Assembly (NCBI GenBank): GCA_021848325.1
Contig: JAJZUU010000018.1
Span: forward strand, 1 to 44,722
Direction of reading: 5' to 3'
From: Pseudomonadota bacterium
GTDB lineage: Bacteria; Pseudomonadota; Gammaproteobacteria; Burkholderiales; JAJZUU01
Length of the DNA stretch: 44,722 bases
Within the stretch, counting starts at the first letter, position 1. Each line of letters starts with the position of its first letter. Of the stretch, positions 17,164 to 27,866 are shown piece by piece. The notes under the pieces were generated by a model. It saw only the letters and a list, made by a program, of their open reading frames with translations. It was not told where the DNA came from and searched no databases. Both the position numbers and the translations under genes were made by a program.

Positions 17164-18588
17164 TCATTGCTTGTCGTCCAGCCGGTTTTCCACGTACGCC
17201 TGATCGCGCAACTGGCGCACGAAGTCCTGATACGCCTCGTCCGACTTGCGCTCGCGGATGGCCTGGCGCGCCAGCATCTGTTGGCGTTCCTTGGTGATGT
17301 CCTGGGTGCGGCGCCCCAGCACCTGGATCAGGTGCCAGCCGAAGGGGGTGTGCACCGGATCGCTGATCTCCCCGGGTTTGAGGGCGTCCATGGCGTGCTC
17401 GAACGCCGGCACCGTGTCGCCGGGGGAGACCCAGCCCAGATCGCCTCCGCTGGAGGCGCTGGCGTCGTCGGAATACTGGCGCGCCAGCGCGGCGAAGTCG
17501 GCACCGTGCTCAAGACGCTGCTTGAGTTCCAGCAGACGGTTCTTGGCATCCGCCTGCGACACCAGTTCGTTGGTCTTGATCAGGATGTGCCTGACATGGG
17601 TCTGGGTGACCACGGTGGGCTTGGCGCTGTCCCGTTCGCCCACCAGCCTGATGATATGGAAACCATTGGGGCTGCGCAGCAGGGGGCTCACGTCGCCCGG
17701 TTTCATCCCCTTGAGCGCGTCGAGGAACAGGGTGGGCAGTTGCCCCGCGCTCTTCCAGCCCACCATCCCGCCCTGCAGCGCGTCGGGGGCATCCGAATAG
17801 CTGGCCGCGATCTGGCCGAAGTCGGCTCCTTCCCGCAGCTTTTCCATGGCCTCCTCGGCGCGCGCCTGCTTTGCCCGGATCTGCTCGGGGCTGGCGTTGT
17901 CCGGGACCATGATCAGGATGTGGGCCAGTTCATACTGGTTCTCTTTGCCGCCCAGCGCGGCCTGGGTCTTCAGGTAGTTCTCCACCTCGCCGTCGGTGAC
18001 CACGATGCGGTTGTCCACGTCCCGCTCGCGCAGCTTCGACAGGATGATCTCGTCGCGGATCTCCTCCCGGAACTTGGCGAAGTCGATGCCCTGCTTCTCC
18101 AGGGTGGCCCGGAATTGGGGCAGGGTCATCTTGTTCTGCTGGGCGATGCGCTGCAGGGACTGATCCAGTTCGGTGTCGTCCACCCGGATGCCGGTCTGCT
18201 TGGCGAACTGCAGTTGCACCTGGTCGTTGATCATGCGCTCCAGCAGTTGCTTTTCCAGCACGTCGCGGGGGGGCAACGGGATGCCTTTCTGCTGCAACTG
18301 CTTGGTGACCATGTCGAGTTGGTCATTCAGTTGCAACTGGGTGATCGCATCGTCGTTCACCACCGCCACGATCCGGTCCACCGGCTTGATCTGCGCGCCG
18401 CCCGCACCATCGGCGCCCGCGGCGGGTTGCGCCAGGACGGTCATCCAGACCATCACCGCCAGCAGCAGAGATCGCCAGGATGGCCGGCATGCCGCCGCCC
18501 CGTGCCCGGCCCGGCGGTGTGCGTGCAAGGGAATGCGCGGGCCGGGGCGGGTCGGGCCGTCTTGTTTGCTGTGGGTCCAATTATTCAT
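17164..18588 (-). CDS. surA: Periplasmic chaperone/peptidyl-prolyl isomerase SurA
   Basis: Folding chaperone for outer-membrane beta-barrel proteins. The 474 residues comprise a long basic N-region, a hydrophobic signal core near 38-55, the SurA N domain (VDRIVAVVNDDAITQLQL) and two parvulin PPIase domains (around AHILIMVPDN and RHILIKTNEL). The unusually long stretch before the hydrophobic core suggests the true start may lie further in, but no better start codon with a ribosome binding site is apparent. The start overlaps the lptD 3' end by 8 bp. LptD, SurA's best-known client, is immediately upstream in the operon. Confidence 0.94.
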   Translation of the reverse strand: MNNWTHSKQDGPTRPGPRIPLHAHRRAGHGAAACRPSWRSLLLAVMVWMTVLAQPAAGADGAGGAQIKPVDRIVAVVNDDAITQLQLNDQLDMVTKQLQQKGIPLPPRDVLEKQLLERMINDQVQLQFAKQTGIRVDDTELDQSLQRIAQQNKMTLPQFRATLEKQGIDFAKFREEIRDEIILSKLRERDVDNRIVVTDGEVENYLKTQAALGGKENQYELAHILIMVPDNASPEQIRAKQARAEEAMEKLREGADFGQIAASYSDAPDALQGGMVGWKSAGQLPTLFLDALKGMKPGDVSPLLRSPNGFHIIRLVGERDSAKPTVVTQTHVRHILIKTNELVSQADAKNRLLELKQRLEHGADFAALARQYSDDASASSGGDLGWVSPGDTVPAFEHAMDALKPGEISDPVHTPFGWHLIQVLGRRTQDITKERQQMLARQAIRERKSDEAYQDFVRQLRDQAYVENRLDDKQ

Positions 18589-20932
18589 TTGTCTTGGCGT
18601 AACCGGTAATGTTTTGTCTCAGTAGATCGAGGGGATTAGAGCCGACGCGGCCCACGCCGTTCAACTCCAGTTGCAGGAAGAACGCATTGGTGGACTGTGC
18701 CGTGGCGGTGGCGAGGCTGTGCACCACCGCGCGCACCACCCAACATCCGCCATTATACTCAAGCCCGGCCAGTCCTTCCAAAAGTCTGCGGTCCGGCAGC
18801 GAATAGTTCCAGCGGGCCAATCCGGATATCCGGCCGGTGAGCGGCCACTGGCTGGAGATGTCCACCTGCTTCAGGCTGTCCCGGGTGTAGCGGTAGGTGA
18901 AGTTGACCACCTTTCCGGTGGCGGGCCGGTAATGGGCGGCAAGGTTCAACTGCGCGGTGGTGCGCAACTGGGGGGAATACTGCCAGCCGGTATCCAGCGC
19001 CCATGCCGGGGTGATCTGACCGCCCAGGGAGGCCAGCAGGTCGGAGGTCTTGTCGGTGCGCAAGGGCACCCCGGGCAGCCCCACACGCTGATCCTCGAAA
19101 TAGTAGCGCTGGCCGATGGCGCCCCGCAGCCGCTCCGCGCCGGTGGATCCGTCCACCAGGCGCGAGGTGAGGGCCAGGGTGAGCTGGTTGGCGTCGTTGA
19201 TCCGGTCGGCCCCGGCGAACTGGTTCTCGGTGAAAATCTGGGCGAAGTTGATATCGGCGATCCCGGTGTCGAACACCGGGACCTGGCTTTGGTCGCGGTA
19301 TGGGATGTACACGTAATACGCCCGCGGCTCCAGGGTCTGAATGAAGGCGTGCCCGCCCAGGGACAGATCGCGCTCGAACGCCACGCCGCTGTCCAGGCTG
19401 AAGGTGGGTATGGTGAGCGTGCTGTCGGGCAGTTGGGTGGTGCCCGGGTCCAGGTTGTAGCGGGTGAAGTGCACCCCCAGCTTGGGTGTGACGTATCCCC
19501 ACTGGTTGCGCAGGGGCAGGCTCAGGGTGGGATATAGCGCGAAGCGCTTGCCGTTGACCAGGGTGGGGTGGCGGAAATCCACCCACTCGCCGCTGAAGGC
19601 GAGGTCCGCGCCCATTACCTCTTTCGTGCCGCTGAGCAAAAACTGCGGAGCGCGATCATAGGGCGGCTGGATCGGGGCGAGGGGGTCCTGCAGGGTCTGG
19701 AAGCGCTGCACCCGCGCCATGAAATTCCACCAGCCCCCCCCGACGTAGCTCAACGTGCCCTCCCGCGGCAGGATGGTCTGGGAGACGGCGGAGACCTGGG
19801 TGCTCAGGTCGGTAAAATAGCTGTCGTCCGAGACCTTCTGCAGATTGAGGGAGCCGCGCCAGTCCGGACTCAGGGTCTGCTGGTGCTGCAGGGACAGGAA
19901 GAAGCGGTTTTTTCCCTTGACCCGGTCGTTGGGTAGCACGTCAACCTCGGCGATGCCGCTGTAGCCGGGCTCCAGGTAGCGGAACTCGTTGCCCAGTTGC
20001 AGGCCGCGCTTGGTGAACACCCTGGGGGTGATGGTGGCGTCGTAGTTGGGGGCGATGTTCCAGTAATAGGGCAGCGCCAATTCGGTCCCGCTGTTGCCGG
20101 TGGTCCCGAAGGTGGGCGCAAGGAAGCCCGACTTGCGCTGGTTGTTCAGCGGAAAGCTGATCCAGGGGGTGTACAGCAGCGGCACGCCCTTGAAATCCAG
20201 ATAGGCGTTGCGGGCGGTGCCGATCTGGGCGGTGCGGTCGATGTCCAGTTCGCTCACATGGAAGAACCAGTCGTCCTGGCCCACCGGGCAGGTGGTGTAG
20301 TTGGCGTTCAGCAGGCGGTATTGGTTCTTGCCCCGGAACAGCAGCTTGCTGCCTTCCCCCCTGGCGTGGGTCTCCATCAGCTCGTAGGCGGGCCGGTCCA
20401 TATGGCCGATACTGGTGTCCAGCTTGAGCTCCAGCAGCGGGCCCCGGAGCAGGGTGTCCTTTTGCCTGACGCTGACGTTTCCTTCCGCCACCACCTTGTT
20501 CTCGGGCTCGAAATAGGTGAGGTGGTCCGCGTACAGGGATTGATCCAGTTGGTGCAGCTCCACTGCGCCGAAGGCCTGCACCTCCCGGTCCTGGTGGCCC
20601 TCGATGCGGTCGGCGCGGATCAGCACCGGCGCTTCGCCGCCCGTTGCAGCGCCTCGGGCCGCGCCTGGCGCCGCGGCCGGGGCGCTCTGCCGCGCGGCTG
20701 GTGCCTTCGGTTCGGGCGGTTTGCCTTCCCCGCCCGGCGCCGGCTCCGCGACCGGGCCTTGCGCCGGAATTGCGGCGGGGCTGGCTGGCGGCTCCGGACT
20801 CGGGCGTGTTTCCGCGGGGGCCAGCAGACCAGGGGCGACTTCCAGCGGGGGCAGGCCGGTGGCGCCTTGGGCGGCGCCGGGGAAGATCTGGATCAGGGCA
20901 AGGGCGATAGGGGTTAAGCGGCTGGCTTGCAT
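18581..20932 (-). CDS. lptD: LPS-assembly outer-membrane protein LptD
   Basis: Beta-barrel component of the LptDE translocon that places LPS in the outer leaflet. From ATG at 20932 the product has 783 residues: a signal peptide (to about AAQGA), an Ala/Pro-rich linker to about 100, the OstA/LptA-like N domain (about 105-230), then the barrel. The frame continues upstream to a TTG at 20989, but ATG places the signal peptide correctly. The mature sequence shows only two clear cysteines, in TTCPVG and GGCWVV, versus four in E. coli, so at most one disulfide. It is divergent from amgK. Confidence 0.94.
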   Translation of the reverse strand: MQASRLTPIALALIQIFPGAAQGATGLPPLEVAPGLLAPAETRPSPEPPASPAAIPAQGPVAEPAPGGEGKPPEPKAPAARQSAPAAAPGAARGAATGGEAPVLIRADRIEGHQDREVQAFGAVELHQLDQSLYADHLTYFEPENKVVAEGNVSVRQKDTLLRGPLLELKLDTSIGHMDRPAYELMETHARGEGSKLLFRGKNQYRLLNANYTTCPVGQDDWFFHVSELDIDRTAQIGTARNAYLDFKGVPLLYTPWISFPLNNQRKSGFLAPTFGTTGNSGTELALPYYWNIAPNYDATITPRVFTKRGLQLGNEFRYLEPGYSGIAEVDVLPNDRVKGKNRFFLSLQHQQTLSPDWRGSLNLQKVSDDSYFTDLSTQVSAVSQTILPREGTLSYVGGGWWNFMARVQRFQTLQDPLAPIQPPYDRAPQFLLSGTKEVMGADLAFSGEWVDFRHPTLVNGKRFALYPTLSLPLRNQWGYVTPKLGVHFTRYNLDPGTTQLPDSTLTIPTFSLDSGVAFERDLSLGGHAFIQTLEPRAYYVYIPYRDQSQVPVFDTGIADINFAQIFTENQFAGADRINDANQLTLALTSRLVDGSTGAERLRGAIGQRYYFEDQRVGLPGVPLRTDKTSDLLASLGGQITPAWALDTGWQYSPQLRTTAQLNLAAHYRPATGKVVNFTYRYTRDSLKQVDISSQWPLTGRISGLARWNYSLPDRRLLEGLAGLEYNGGCWVVRAVVHSLATATAQSTNAFFLQLELNGVGRVGSNPLDLLRQNITGYAKTNE

Positions 20933-20938
20933 TATTAT

Positions 20939-20965
20939 TTGCTTGGCTGGGAGAAGTGATAAAAT
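20939..20965 (+). promoter_or_regulatory. Probable amgK promoter (extended -10)
   Basis: An extended -10 element TGATAAAAT lies at 20957-20965. A partial -35 TTGCTT at 20939-20944 has a short 15-base spacer. Transcription would begin near 20972, 17 bases before the amgK ATG. The element sits within the 56-bp space between the divergent lptD and amgK start codons. Confidence 0.45.
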
Positions 20966-20988
20966 CGCACAAAACCGGCATTTAGGCA

Positions 20989-22748
<1,760 letters not shown>

Positions 22749-22819
22749 GGCCTCGTTGCCGCAGCCACCCAAGGAAAGGTATGCTGTCGGGTATTCCCTT
22801 CTCAACCTGCCATCCAGCG

Positions 22820-24121
22820 ATGACCGAAATCACCCGTTATCAGGAGCGCCGCCGGCACCTGGCCGACCTCATGGGGAACGGCGTCGCCATCATCCCCACC
22901 GCCCCGGAGCGCCTGCGCAACCGGGACAGCCATTACCCCTACCGCTTCGACAGCTATTTCTACTATCTCACCGGCTTCGCCGAGCCGGAGGCGGTGCTGG
23001 TGCTGCTGGCCGGGGACAATCCCGAAAGCATCCTGTTCTGCCGCGACAAGGACCCGGAGCGCGAGGTGTGGGACGGCTTTCGCCACGGGCCCGAGGCGGC
23101 GCGGGAGGCATTCGGCTTCGATCAAGCCCATCCCGTCGCCCGGCTGGACGAATTGGTCCCCAAGCTGCTGGCCGACCAGCAGACCCTGTTCTACGGGGTG
23201 GGGGTGGACGGCCACTGGGACCAGCGCATCGTCGGCTGGCTCAACGCGGTGCGCGAACAGGCCCGCTCTGGCGTGGCGGCCCCGGCCGAGATCCGGGACG
23301 TGCGGGTGCTCCTGGACGAGATGCGCCTGATCAAGCGCCCCGAGGAATTGCACCTCATGCGCCGCGCCGGGCAGATCTCCGCCGCGGCCCATTATCGCGC
23401 CATGCAGGCGGCGCGGCCGGGCATCGGGGAGTACGAGATCGAGGCGGAACTGATCCACGAATTCCGCCGCCACGGCGCCGCCGGCCACGCCTACAGCCCG
23501 ATCGTGGCCGGCGGGGCGAATGCCTGCGTGCTGCACTATGTGGCCAACAGCGGCGTGCTGCGGGAAGGCGAACTGCTGTTGATCGACGCCGGCTGCGAAT
23601 TGGAGGGCTACGCCGCGGACATCACCCGCAGCTTTCCGGTCAACGGCAGGTTCGGGCCCGTCCAGAAGGACGTCTACCAGATGGTGCTGGCGGCCCAGGC
23701 GGCGGCCATCGGCCGGGTGCGCTCGGGCAACACCTGGGACGAGCCGCACCAGGCGGCGCTGGCGGTGCTGGTCCAGGGCATGATCGACCTCGGCCTGTGC
23801 CGGGGCAGCCTGGACGGGGTGCTGGAATCGGGCGACTACAAGCGCTTCTACATGCACCGCACCGGCCACTGGCTGGGGCTGGACGTGCACGACGCCGGGG
23901 AATACAAGCGCGACGGCAAGTGGCGCGAACTGCAGCCCGGGATGACCCTGACCGTGGAGCCGGGCTGCTACATCCGCCCCGCCGAGGACGTGCCGGAGGC
24001 CCTGTGGAACATCGGCATCCGCATCGAGGACGATGTCCTGGTGACGGTGGACGGCAACGAGGTGCTGACCGAGAGCGCGCCCAAGACCGTGGCGGACATC
24101 GAGGAAATCATGGGGCGATGA
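22820..24121 (+). CDS. pepP: Xaa-Pro aminopeptidase PepP
   Basis: Metallopeptidase of family M24B (433 residues) releasing N-terminal residues next to proline. It has an N-terminal creatinase-like domain (about 1-170) and a pita-bread catalytic domain. Metal ligands are recognisable: Asp in LLIDAGCELEGYAADITRSFP, His in HRTGHWLGLDVHD, Glu in TVEPGCY and Glu in GIRIEDDVLV. Start ATG at 22820 lies 71 bp after murU. The gene directly precedes the ubiH homologue with ATGA overlap, as in the classical pepP-ubiH-ubiI arrangement. Confidence 0.95.
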   Translation: MTEITRYQERRRHLADLMGNGVAIIPTAPERLRNRDSHYPYRFDSYFYYLTGFAEPEAVLVLLAGDNPESILFCRDKDPEREVWDGFRHGPEAAREAFGFDQAHPVARLDELVPKLLADQQTLFYGVGVDGHWDQRIVGWLNAVREQARSGVAAPAEIRDVRVLLDEMRLIKRPEELHLMRRAGQISAAAHYRAMQAARPGIGEYEIEAELIHEFRRHGAAGHAYSPIVAGGANACVLHYVANSGVLREGELLLIDAGCELEGYAADITRSFPVNGRFGPVQKDVYQMVLAAQAAAIGRVRSGNTWDEPHQAALAVLVQGMIDLGLCRGSLDGVLESGDYKRFYMHRTGHWLGLDVHDAGEYKRDGKWRELQPGMTLTVEPGCYIRPAEDVPEALWNIGIRIEDDVLVTVDGNEVLTESAPKTVADIEEIMGR

Positions 24122-25308
24122 TGGACCACGCCGACATCGTCATCGCCGGCGGCGGGCCGGTGGGGGGCGCCCTGGCCCTGGCCCTCAAGGACGGCGGCCG
24201 TTCGGTGACGGTGCTGGAGGCGCGCGGCGACTTCTCCCGGCAGCGCGACCCGCGGGCCCTGGCCCTGTCCTACGGCGCCATGCTGATCCTGCGCCGCCTC
24301 GGGGTGTGGGACCGGCTGCCTGCGCCCACCCCCATCGTCGACATCCATGTCTCCCGCAAAGGGGGCCTGGGGCGCTGCCTGCTGAGCGCCGCCGCCGACG
24401 GGCTGCCGGCCCTGGGCTATGTGGTGGACTACGATGTCCTGGACCGGGCCCTGCGCGAGGCCCTGGCCGGAGGCGGGGTGCATTACCTGACCGGGGCGGC
24501 GGTCACCCGCACCCGCACGGCGAGCGGCTACGCGGTGGTGGATTTCCTGCAGCACGGCGCCGCCCGCCAGCTCACGACGCGGCTGCTGGCCCGGGCCGAC
24601 GGCGGGCGCGGCGACGACGCGGTGCCGGGCAGCGGGCAGCAAGTGCGCGACTACGGGCAAAGCGCGGTGGTGGCGCCGGTGCGCTCCGAACTGCCCCACC
24701 GCAACGTGGCCTACGAGCGCTTCACCGGCGAAGGCCCCCTGGCCCTGCTGCCCTCCGGCGACGGCCTCGCCCTGGTGTGGACCTGCGCCCCGGAGCGGGC
24801 CCGGCGGTTGTGCGCCATGGCGGAGCCCGATTTTCTTGCGGCCCTGCATGGGCATTTCGGCGACCGTCTGGGCCGTTTTACCGCCGCCGGCCCGCGCGCC
24901 GCCTTCCCCCTGGTCCTCAAGTACGCGCGCCCGGTGGTGGCGCAGCGCACCGTGCTGCTGGGCAACGCCGCCCAGACCCTGCATCCGGTGGCCGGGCAGG
25001 GTTTCAATCTGGGCCTGCGCGACGCCTGGGAACTGGCCGCCGAGATCCTGGCCACCCCGCCCGGGGAGATCGGCGGCCGGGCCATGCTGGAGCGTTACCG
25101 CGCCGGGCGGCGCCTGGACAGCGCCGGGAGCATCCTGTTCACGGACACCCTGGCGCGGCTGTTTTCCAACGACGACCCGATCCTGCGCCATGGCCTCGGC
25201 CTGGGCCTGATGGCGCTGGAAGGGCTGCTGCCGGCCAAACGTTTCGTGGCGCGGCGCATGATGTTCGGCGCCAGGGGGTGTAGGTGGCGGGCACCGACTT
25301 CGATGTGA
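24118..25308 (+). CDS. ubiH: UbiH-type FAD-dependent ubiquinone hydroxylase
   Basis: Flavin monooxygenase (about 396 residues) of the UbiH/UbiF/COQ6 family acting on the ubiquinone ring. It has an N-terminal Rossmann GxGxxG (IAGGGPVGGAL), the mid-region block beginning DPRALALSYG, a DG block (ARADGGRG) and the C-terminal FAD ribose-binding HPVAGQGFNLGLRD. The first or second of two tandem ATGs (24118, 24121) starts it. It overlaps pepP by ATGA and the next hydroxylase gene by 25 bp. Assignment to UbiH rather than another ring position rests on position after pepP. Confidence 0.9.
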   Translation: MMDHADIVIAGGGPVGGALALALKDGGRSVTVLEARGDFSRQRDPRALALSYGAMLILRRLGVWDRLPAPTPIVDIHVSRKGGLGRCLLSAAADGLPALGYVVDYDVLDRALREALAGGGVHYLTGAAVTRTRTASGYAVVDFLQHGAARQLTTRLLARADGGRGDDAVPGSGQQVRDYGQSAVVAPVRSELPHRNVAYERFTGEGPLALLPSGDGLALVWTCAPERARRLCAMAEPDFLAALHGHFGDRLGRFTAAGPRAAFPLVLKYARPVVAQRTVLLGNAAQTLHPVAGQGFNLGLRDAWELAAEILATPPGEIGGRAMLERYRAGRRLDSAGSILFTDTLARLFSNDDPILRHGLGLGLMALEGLLPAKRFVARRMMFGARGCRWRAPTSM

Positions 25309-26459
25309 TCGTGGTGGGCGCCGGTCTGGTGGGGACGGCGTTCGCCCTGGCCCTGCAGGACAGCGGGCTGGAGGTGGCGCTGGTCGAGAGACGCCCCCCG
25401 CCGCAGGCCCCAGCGGGAGATCAGTGGGACAGCCGCATCTACGCCGTCAGCCCCGGCAGCGCGGCCTTCCTGGACCGGCTCGGGATCTGGGGCGGGCTGG
25501 ACCGCGCCCGGCTGGCGCCGGTTTACGAGATGCGGGTATGGGGCGACGACGGCGCCTCCCGCCTGGATTTCAGCGCCTACCAGGCGGGGGTGCCGGAACT
25601 GGCCTGCATCCTGGAAAGCGGCCTGCTGCAACGGGCCCTGTGGTGCGCCCTGGAAGAACACGGGCAGGTGCGCCTGTTCTGTCCGGCCCGCTGTGCGGCG
25701 TTGCAATTGGACGAGGAACGGGCCACGCTGCGCCTGGAGGGGGGCGACGCGCTTACGGCCAGGCTGGTGGTGGGCGCCGACGGGGCGGACTCCTGGGTGC
25801 GCAGCCAGGCCGGGCTGGAAGGGGAGCCGCGCCCCTACCGCCAGATGGGGGTGGTGGCCAACTTCGCCGCCGACCGGGGGCACGGCCAGATCGCGCGCCA
25901 ATGGTTCCGCAGCGACGGCGTGTTGGCCTGGCTGCCCCTGCCCGGAGACCGCGTGTCCATGGTGTGGTCCGTGTGGGAGGAGCAGGCCCGGGAGCTGCTG
26001 GCGTTGCCCGAACAGGAACTGTGCCGCCGCGTGGCAGAGGCCGGGGGCCACGCCCTGGGCGGGCTGCGCCTGATCACCGCCGCGGCGGCCTTCCCGCTGC
26101 GCCTGCTGCGGCTGCCGGCCCTGGTGGCGCCGCGCCTGGCGCTGATCGGGGATGCCGCCCACAACGTGCACCCGCTGGCGGGCCAGGGGGTGAACCTGGG
26201 CTTCCGGGACGCACGGGAACTGGCCCGGGTGCTGGGCGGCCGCGGCCCCCAGCGGGATTGCGGCGACTACCTGCTGCTGCGGCGCTACGAGCGCGCGCGC
26301 AAGGAGGACATCCTGGCCCTGCAAGGGGTCACGGACGGCCTGCAAAAGCTGTTCAACAACCGCAACCCGCTGCTGCGCCCCCTGCGCAACCTGGGGCTCG
26401 CCCTGACCAACGGCCAGCCCTGGCTCAAGAACCGGCTCATCCGGCAGGCGCTGGGCTAA
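25284..26459 (+). CDS. Second ubiquinone-biosynthesis FAD hydroxylase (UbiF/UbiI-like)
   Basis: A 391-residue flavin monooxygenase paralogous to the preceding gene. It shows VVGAGLVGTAFALAL (FAD Rossmann), WDSRIYAVSPGS (the family DxR region), GADGADSWVR (DG motif) and HPLAGQGVNLGFRDA. The start is GTG at 25284, inside the 3' end of ubiH in another frame, so translation is coupled. Regioselectivity (C5 or C6 of the ring) cannot be read from sequence. The upstream paralogue and pepP argue against an unrelated aromatic hydroxylase. Confidence 0.9.
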   Translation: MAGTDFDVIVVGAGLVGTAFALALQDSGLEVALVERRPPPQAPAGDQWDSRIYAVSPGSAAFLDRLGIWGGLDRARLAPVYEMRVWGDDGASRLDFSAYQAGVPELACILESGLLQRALWCALEEHGQVRLFCPARCAALQLDEERATLRLEGGDALTARLVVGADGADSWVRSQAGLEGEPRPYRQMGVVANFAADRGHGQIARQWFRSDGVLAWLPLPGDRVSMVWSVWEEQARELLALPEQELCRRVAEAGGHALGGLRLITAAAAFPLRLLRLPALVAPRLALIGDAAHNVHPLAGQGVNLGFRDARELARVLGGRGPQRDCGDYLLLRRYERARKEDILALQGVTDGLQKLFNNRNPLLRPLRNLGLALTNGQPWLKNRLIRQALG

Positions 26460-26488
26460 GTTATAAAATTCACTCACAAGGACCCGTC

Positions 26489-27199
26489 ATGATCAAAATC
26501 CTAGCCCTTCTGGCCCTCTCTTTGCTCACCCAGGCCGTGCGGGCCGACGAGGCGGCGGTGAGGAAAAACTTCGCCGCCAGGTTCCCCGATATTCAGGTGC
26601 AGAGCGTGGCCAAGACCCCCATAAAGGGGCTGTACGAGGTGGCGATCCCGGGCCGCCTGCTGTACGTGGACGAAAAGGCCGCCTATCTTTTCGTCGGCAA
26701 CATCATCGACGCCAAGACCCAGCGCAATCTGACCGAAGAGCGGATGCGGCAACTGTTCCGGGTCAAGTTCGACGCCTTGCCCTTCGACCAGGCGATCAAG
26801 GTGGTGAAGGGCAACGGCCGGCGCAGGATGGCGGTGTTTTCCGATCCGGATTGCCCGTATTGCGTGCGCCTGGAAAAGGAACTCCAGGGGGTCACCAATG
26901 TCACCGTCTACACCTTTCTGTTCCCGATAGATGCCTTGCATCCGGGGGCCAGCGGGAAGGCCAAGGCCATCTGGTGCACCGCCGACCGGAGCAAGGCCTG
27001 GAGCGCCTGGATGCAGGAGGGCAAGGCGCCGGCGGGGAACGCCGATTGCGCCACGCCGCTGGCGCAGATCGCCGAACTGGGGCGCAAGCTCGGGGTGAAC
27101 GGCACGCCTACCCTCATCTTTGCGGATGGCCAGGTGGTACCGGGGGTGATTCCGGTGCCGCAACTGGAAAAGCTGCTGGATTCCTCTTCCGGGAAATAG
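26489..27199 (+). CDS. dsbC: Periplasmic thiol:disulfide isomerase DsbC
   Basis: A 236-residue exported thioredoxin-fold protein with signal peptide MIKILALLALSLLTQAVRA. An N-terminal DsbC/G dimerisation domain (about 25-85) leads into a catalytic domain with DPDCPYCVRLEKEL, the CPYC active site. The cis-Pro is in GVNGTPTLIFADG. A second cysteine pair (IWCTAD, NADCATP) is also typical of the family. It rearranges wrong disulfides in exported proteins; LptD, encoded about 6 kb away, is a known client in E. coli. ACAAGGA lies before the ATG. Confidence 0.94.
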   Translation: MIKILALLALSLLTQAVRADEAAVRKNFAARFPDIQVQSVAKTPIKGLYEVAIPGRLLYVDEKAAYLFVGNIIDAKTQRNLTEERMRQLFRVKFDALPFDQAIKVVKGNGRRRMAVFSDPDCPYCVRLEKELQGVTNVTVYTFLFPIDALHPGASGKAKAIWCTADRSKAWSAWMQEGKAPAGNADCATPLAQIAELGRKLGVNGTPTLIFADGQVVPGVIPVPQLEKLLDSSSGK

Positions 27200-27203
27200 C
27201 GCG

Positions 27204-27231
27204 AATCGGACGGGTCGTGTCCGGCCCGATT
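27204..27231 (+). terminator. Weak hairpin between dsbC and the methyltransferase gene
   Basis: AATCGG (27204-27209) pairs with CCGATT (27226-27231), with a partly paired interior. No real T run follows. It may attenuate read-through or stabilise the dsbC mRNA 3' end; evidence is thin. Confidence 0.25.
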
Positions 27232-27259
27232 TCAAGGACACAAAAAAGGAGCAAGGTTC

Positions 27260-27859
27260 ATGCGTGAGTTTTGGGATGCCCATTACGCCGACGAAAACTA
27301 TATCTTCGGCACCGAGCCGAACGTCTTTCTCGCCGCCCAGGGACACCTGTTCAAGCCCGGCCAGAAGGCGCTGGCGGTGGCGGACGGAGAAGGCCGCAAT
27401 GGGGTATGGCTGGCGCAACAGGGGCTGGACGTGCTGTCCCTGGAGATCTCCCGGATCGGCCTTGCCAAGGCCCGGAAGCTGGCCGAAGAGAAGCGGGTCG
27501 AGGTGCGCTTCGAGGAGGGGGACGTGCGCACCTGGGACTGGGGCAAGGAACGCTTCGACGTGATCGTGGCGATCTTCGTCCAGTTTGCCACCCCCGACGA
27601 GCGCACCCGGTTGTTCCGCGACATGAAACAGGCCCTCAAGCCGGGGGGGCTGCTGATCCTCCAGGGTTACACGCCGAAGCAGGTGGAGTACAAGACCGGC
27701 GGCCCGCCCCAGGCGGAGAATATGTACACGGCGGAGATGCTGCGGGACGCCTTCTCCGGCATGGAGATTCTGCACCTGCGCGAGCACGAGGAATTCGTCG
27801 CGGAGGGGACCAAGCACTACGGCATGTCCGCCCTGGTGGACATGGTGGCGCGCAAGTAG
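27260..27859 (+). CDS. Class I SAM-dependent methyltransferase (TehB-like)
   Basis: A 199-residue cytoplasmic Rossmann-fold methyltransferase. Motif I appears as ALAVADGEGRNGVWLAQQG (a degenerate GxGxG, as in the TehB/thiopurine group), followed by the acidic LSLEIS strand end, then FDVIVAIFVQF and LKPGGLLILQGYTP. The N terminus FWDAHYADENYIFGTEPN is typical of TehB/UbiE-like proteins annotated as tellurite or thiol detoxification enzymes. AAAAAAGGAGC precedes the ATG. Substrate unknown. The following gene starts 8 bp downstream. Confidence 0.87.
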   Translation: MREFWDAHYADENYIFGTEPNVFLAAQGHLFKPGQKALAVADGEGRNGVWLAQQGLDVLSLEISRIGLAKARKLAEEKRVEVRFEEGDVRTWDWGKERFDVIVAIFVQFATPDERTRLFRDMKQALKPGGLLILQGYTPKQVEYKTGGPPQAENMYTAEMLRDAFSGMEILHLREHEEFVAEGTKHYGMSALVDMVARK

Positions 27860-27866
27860 GCTGGGC

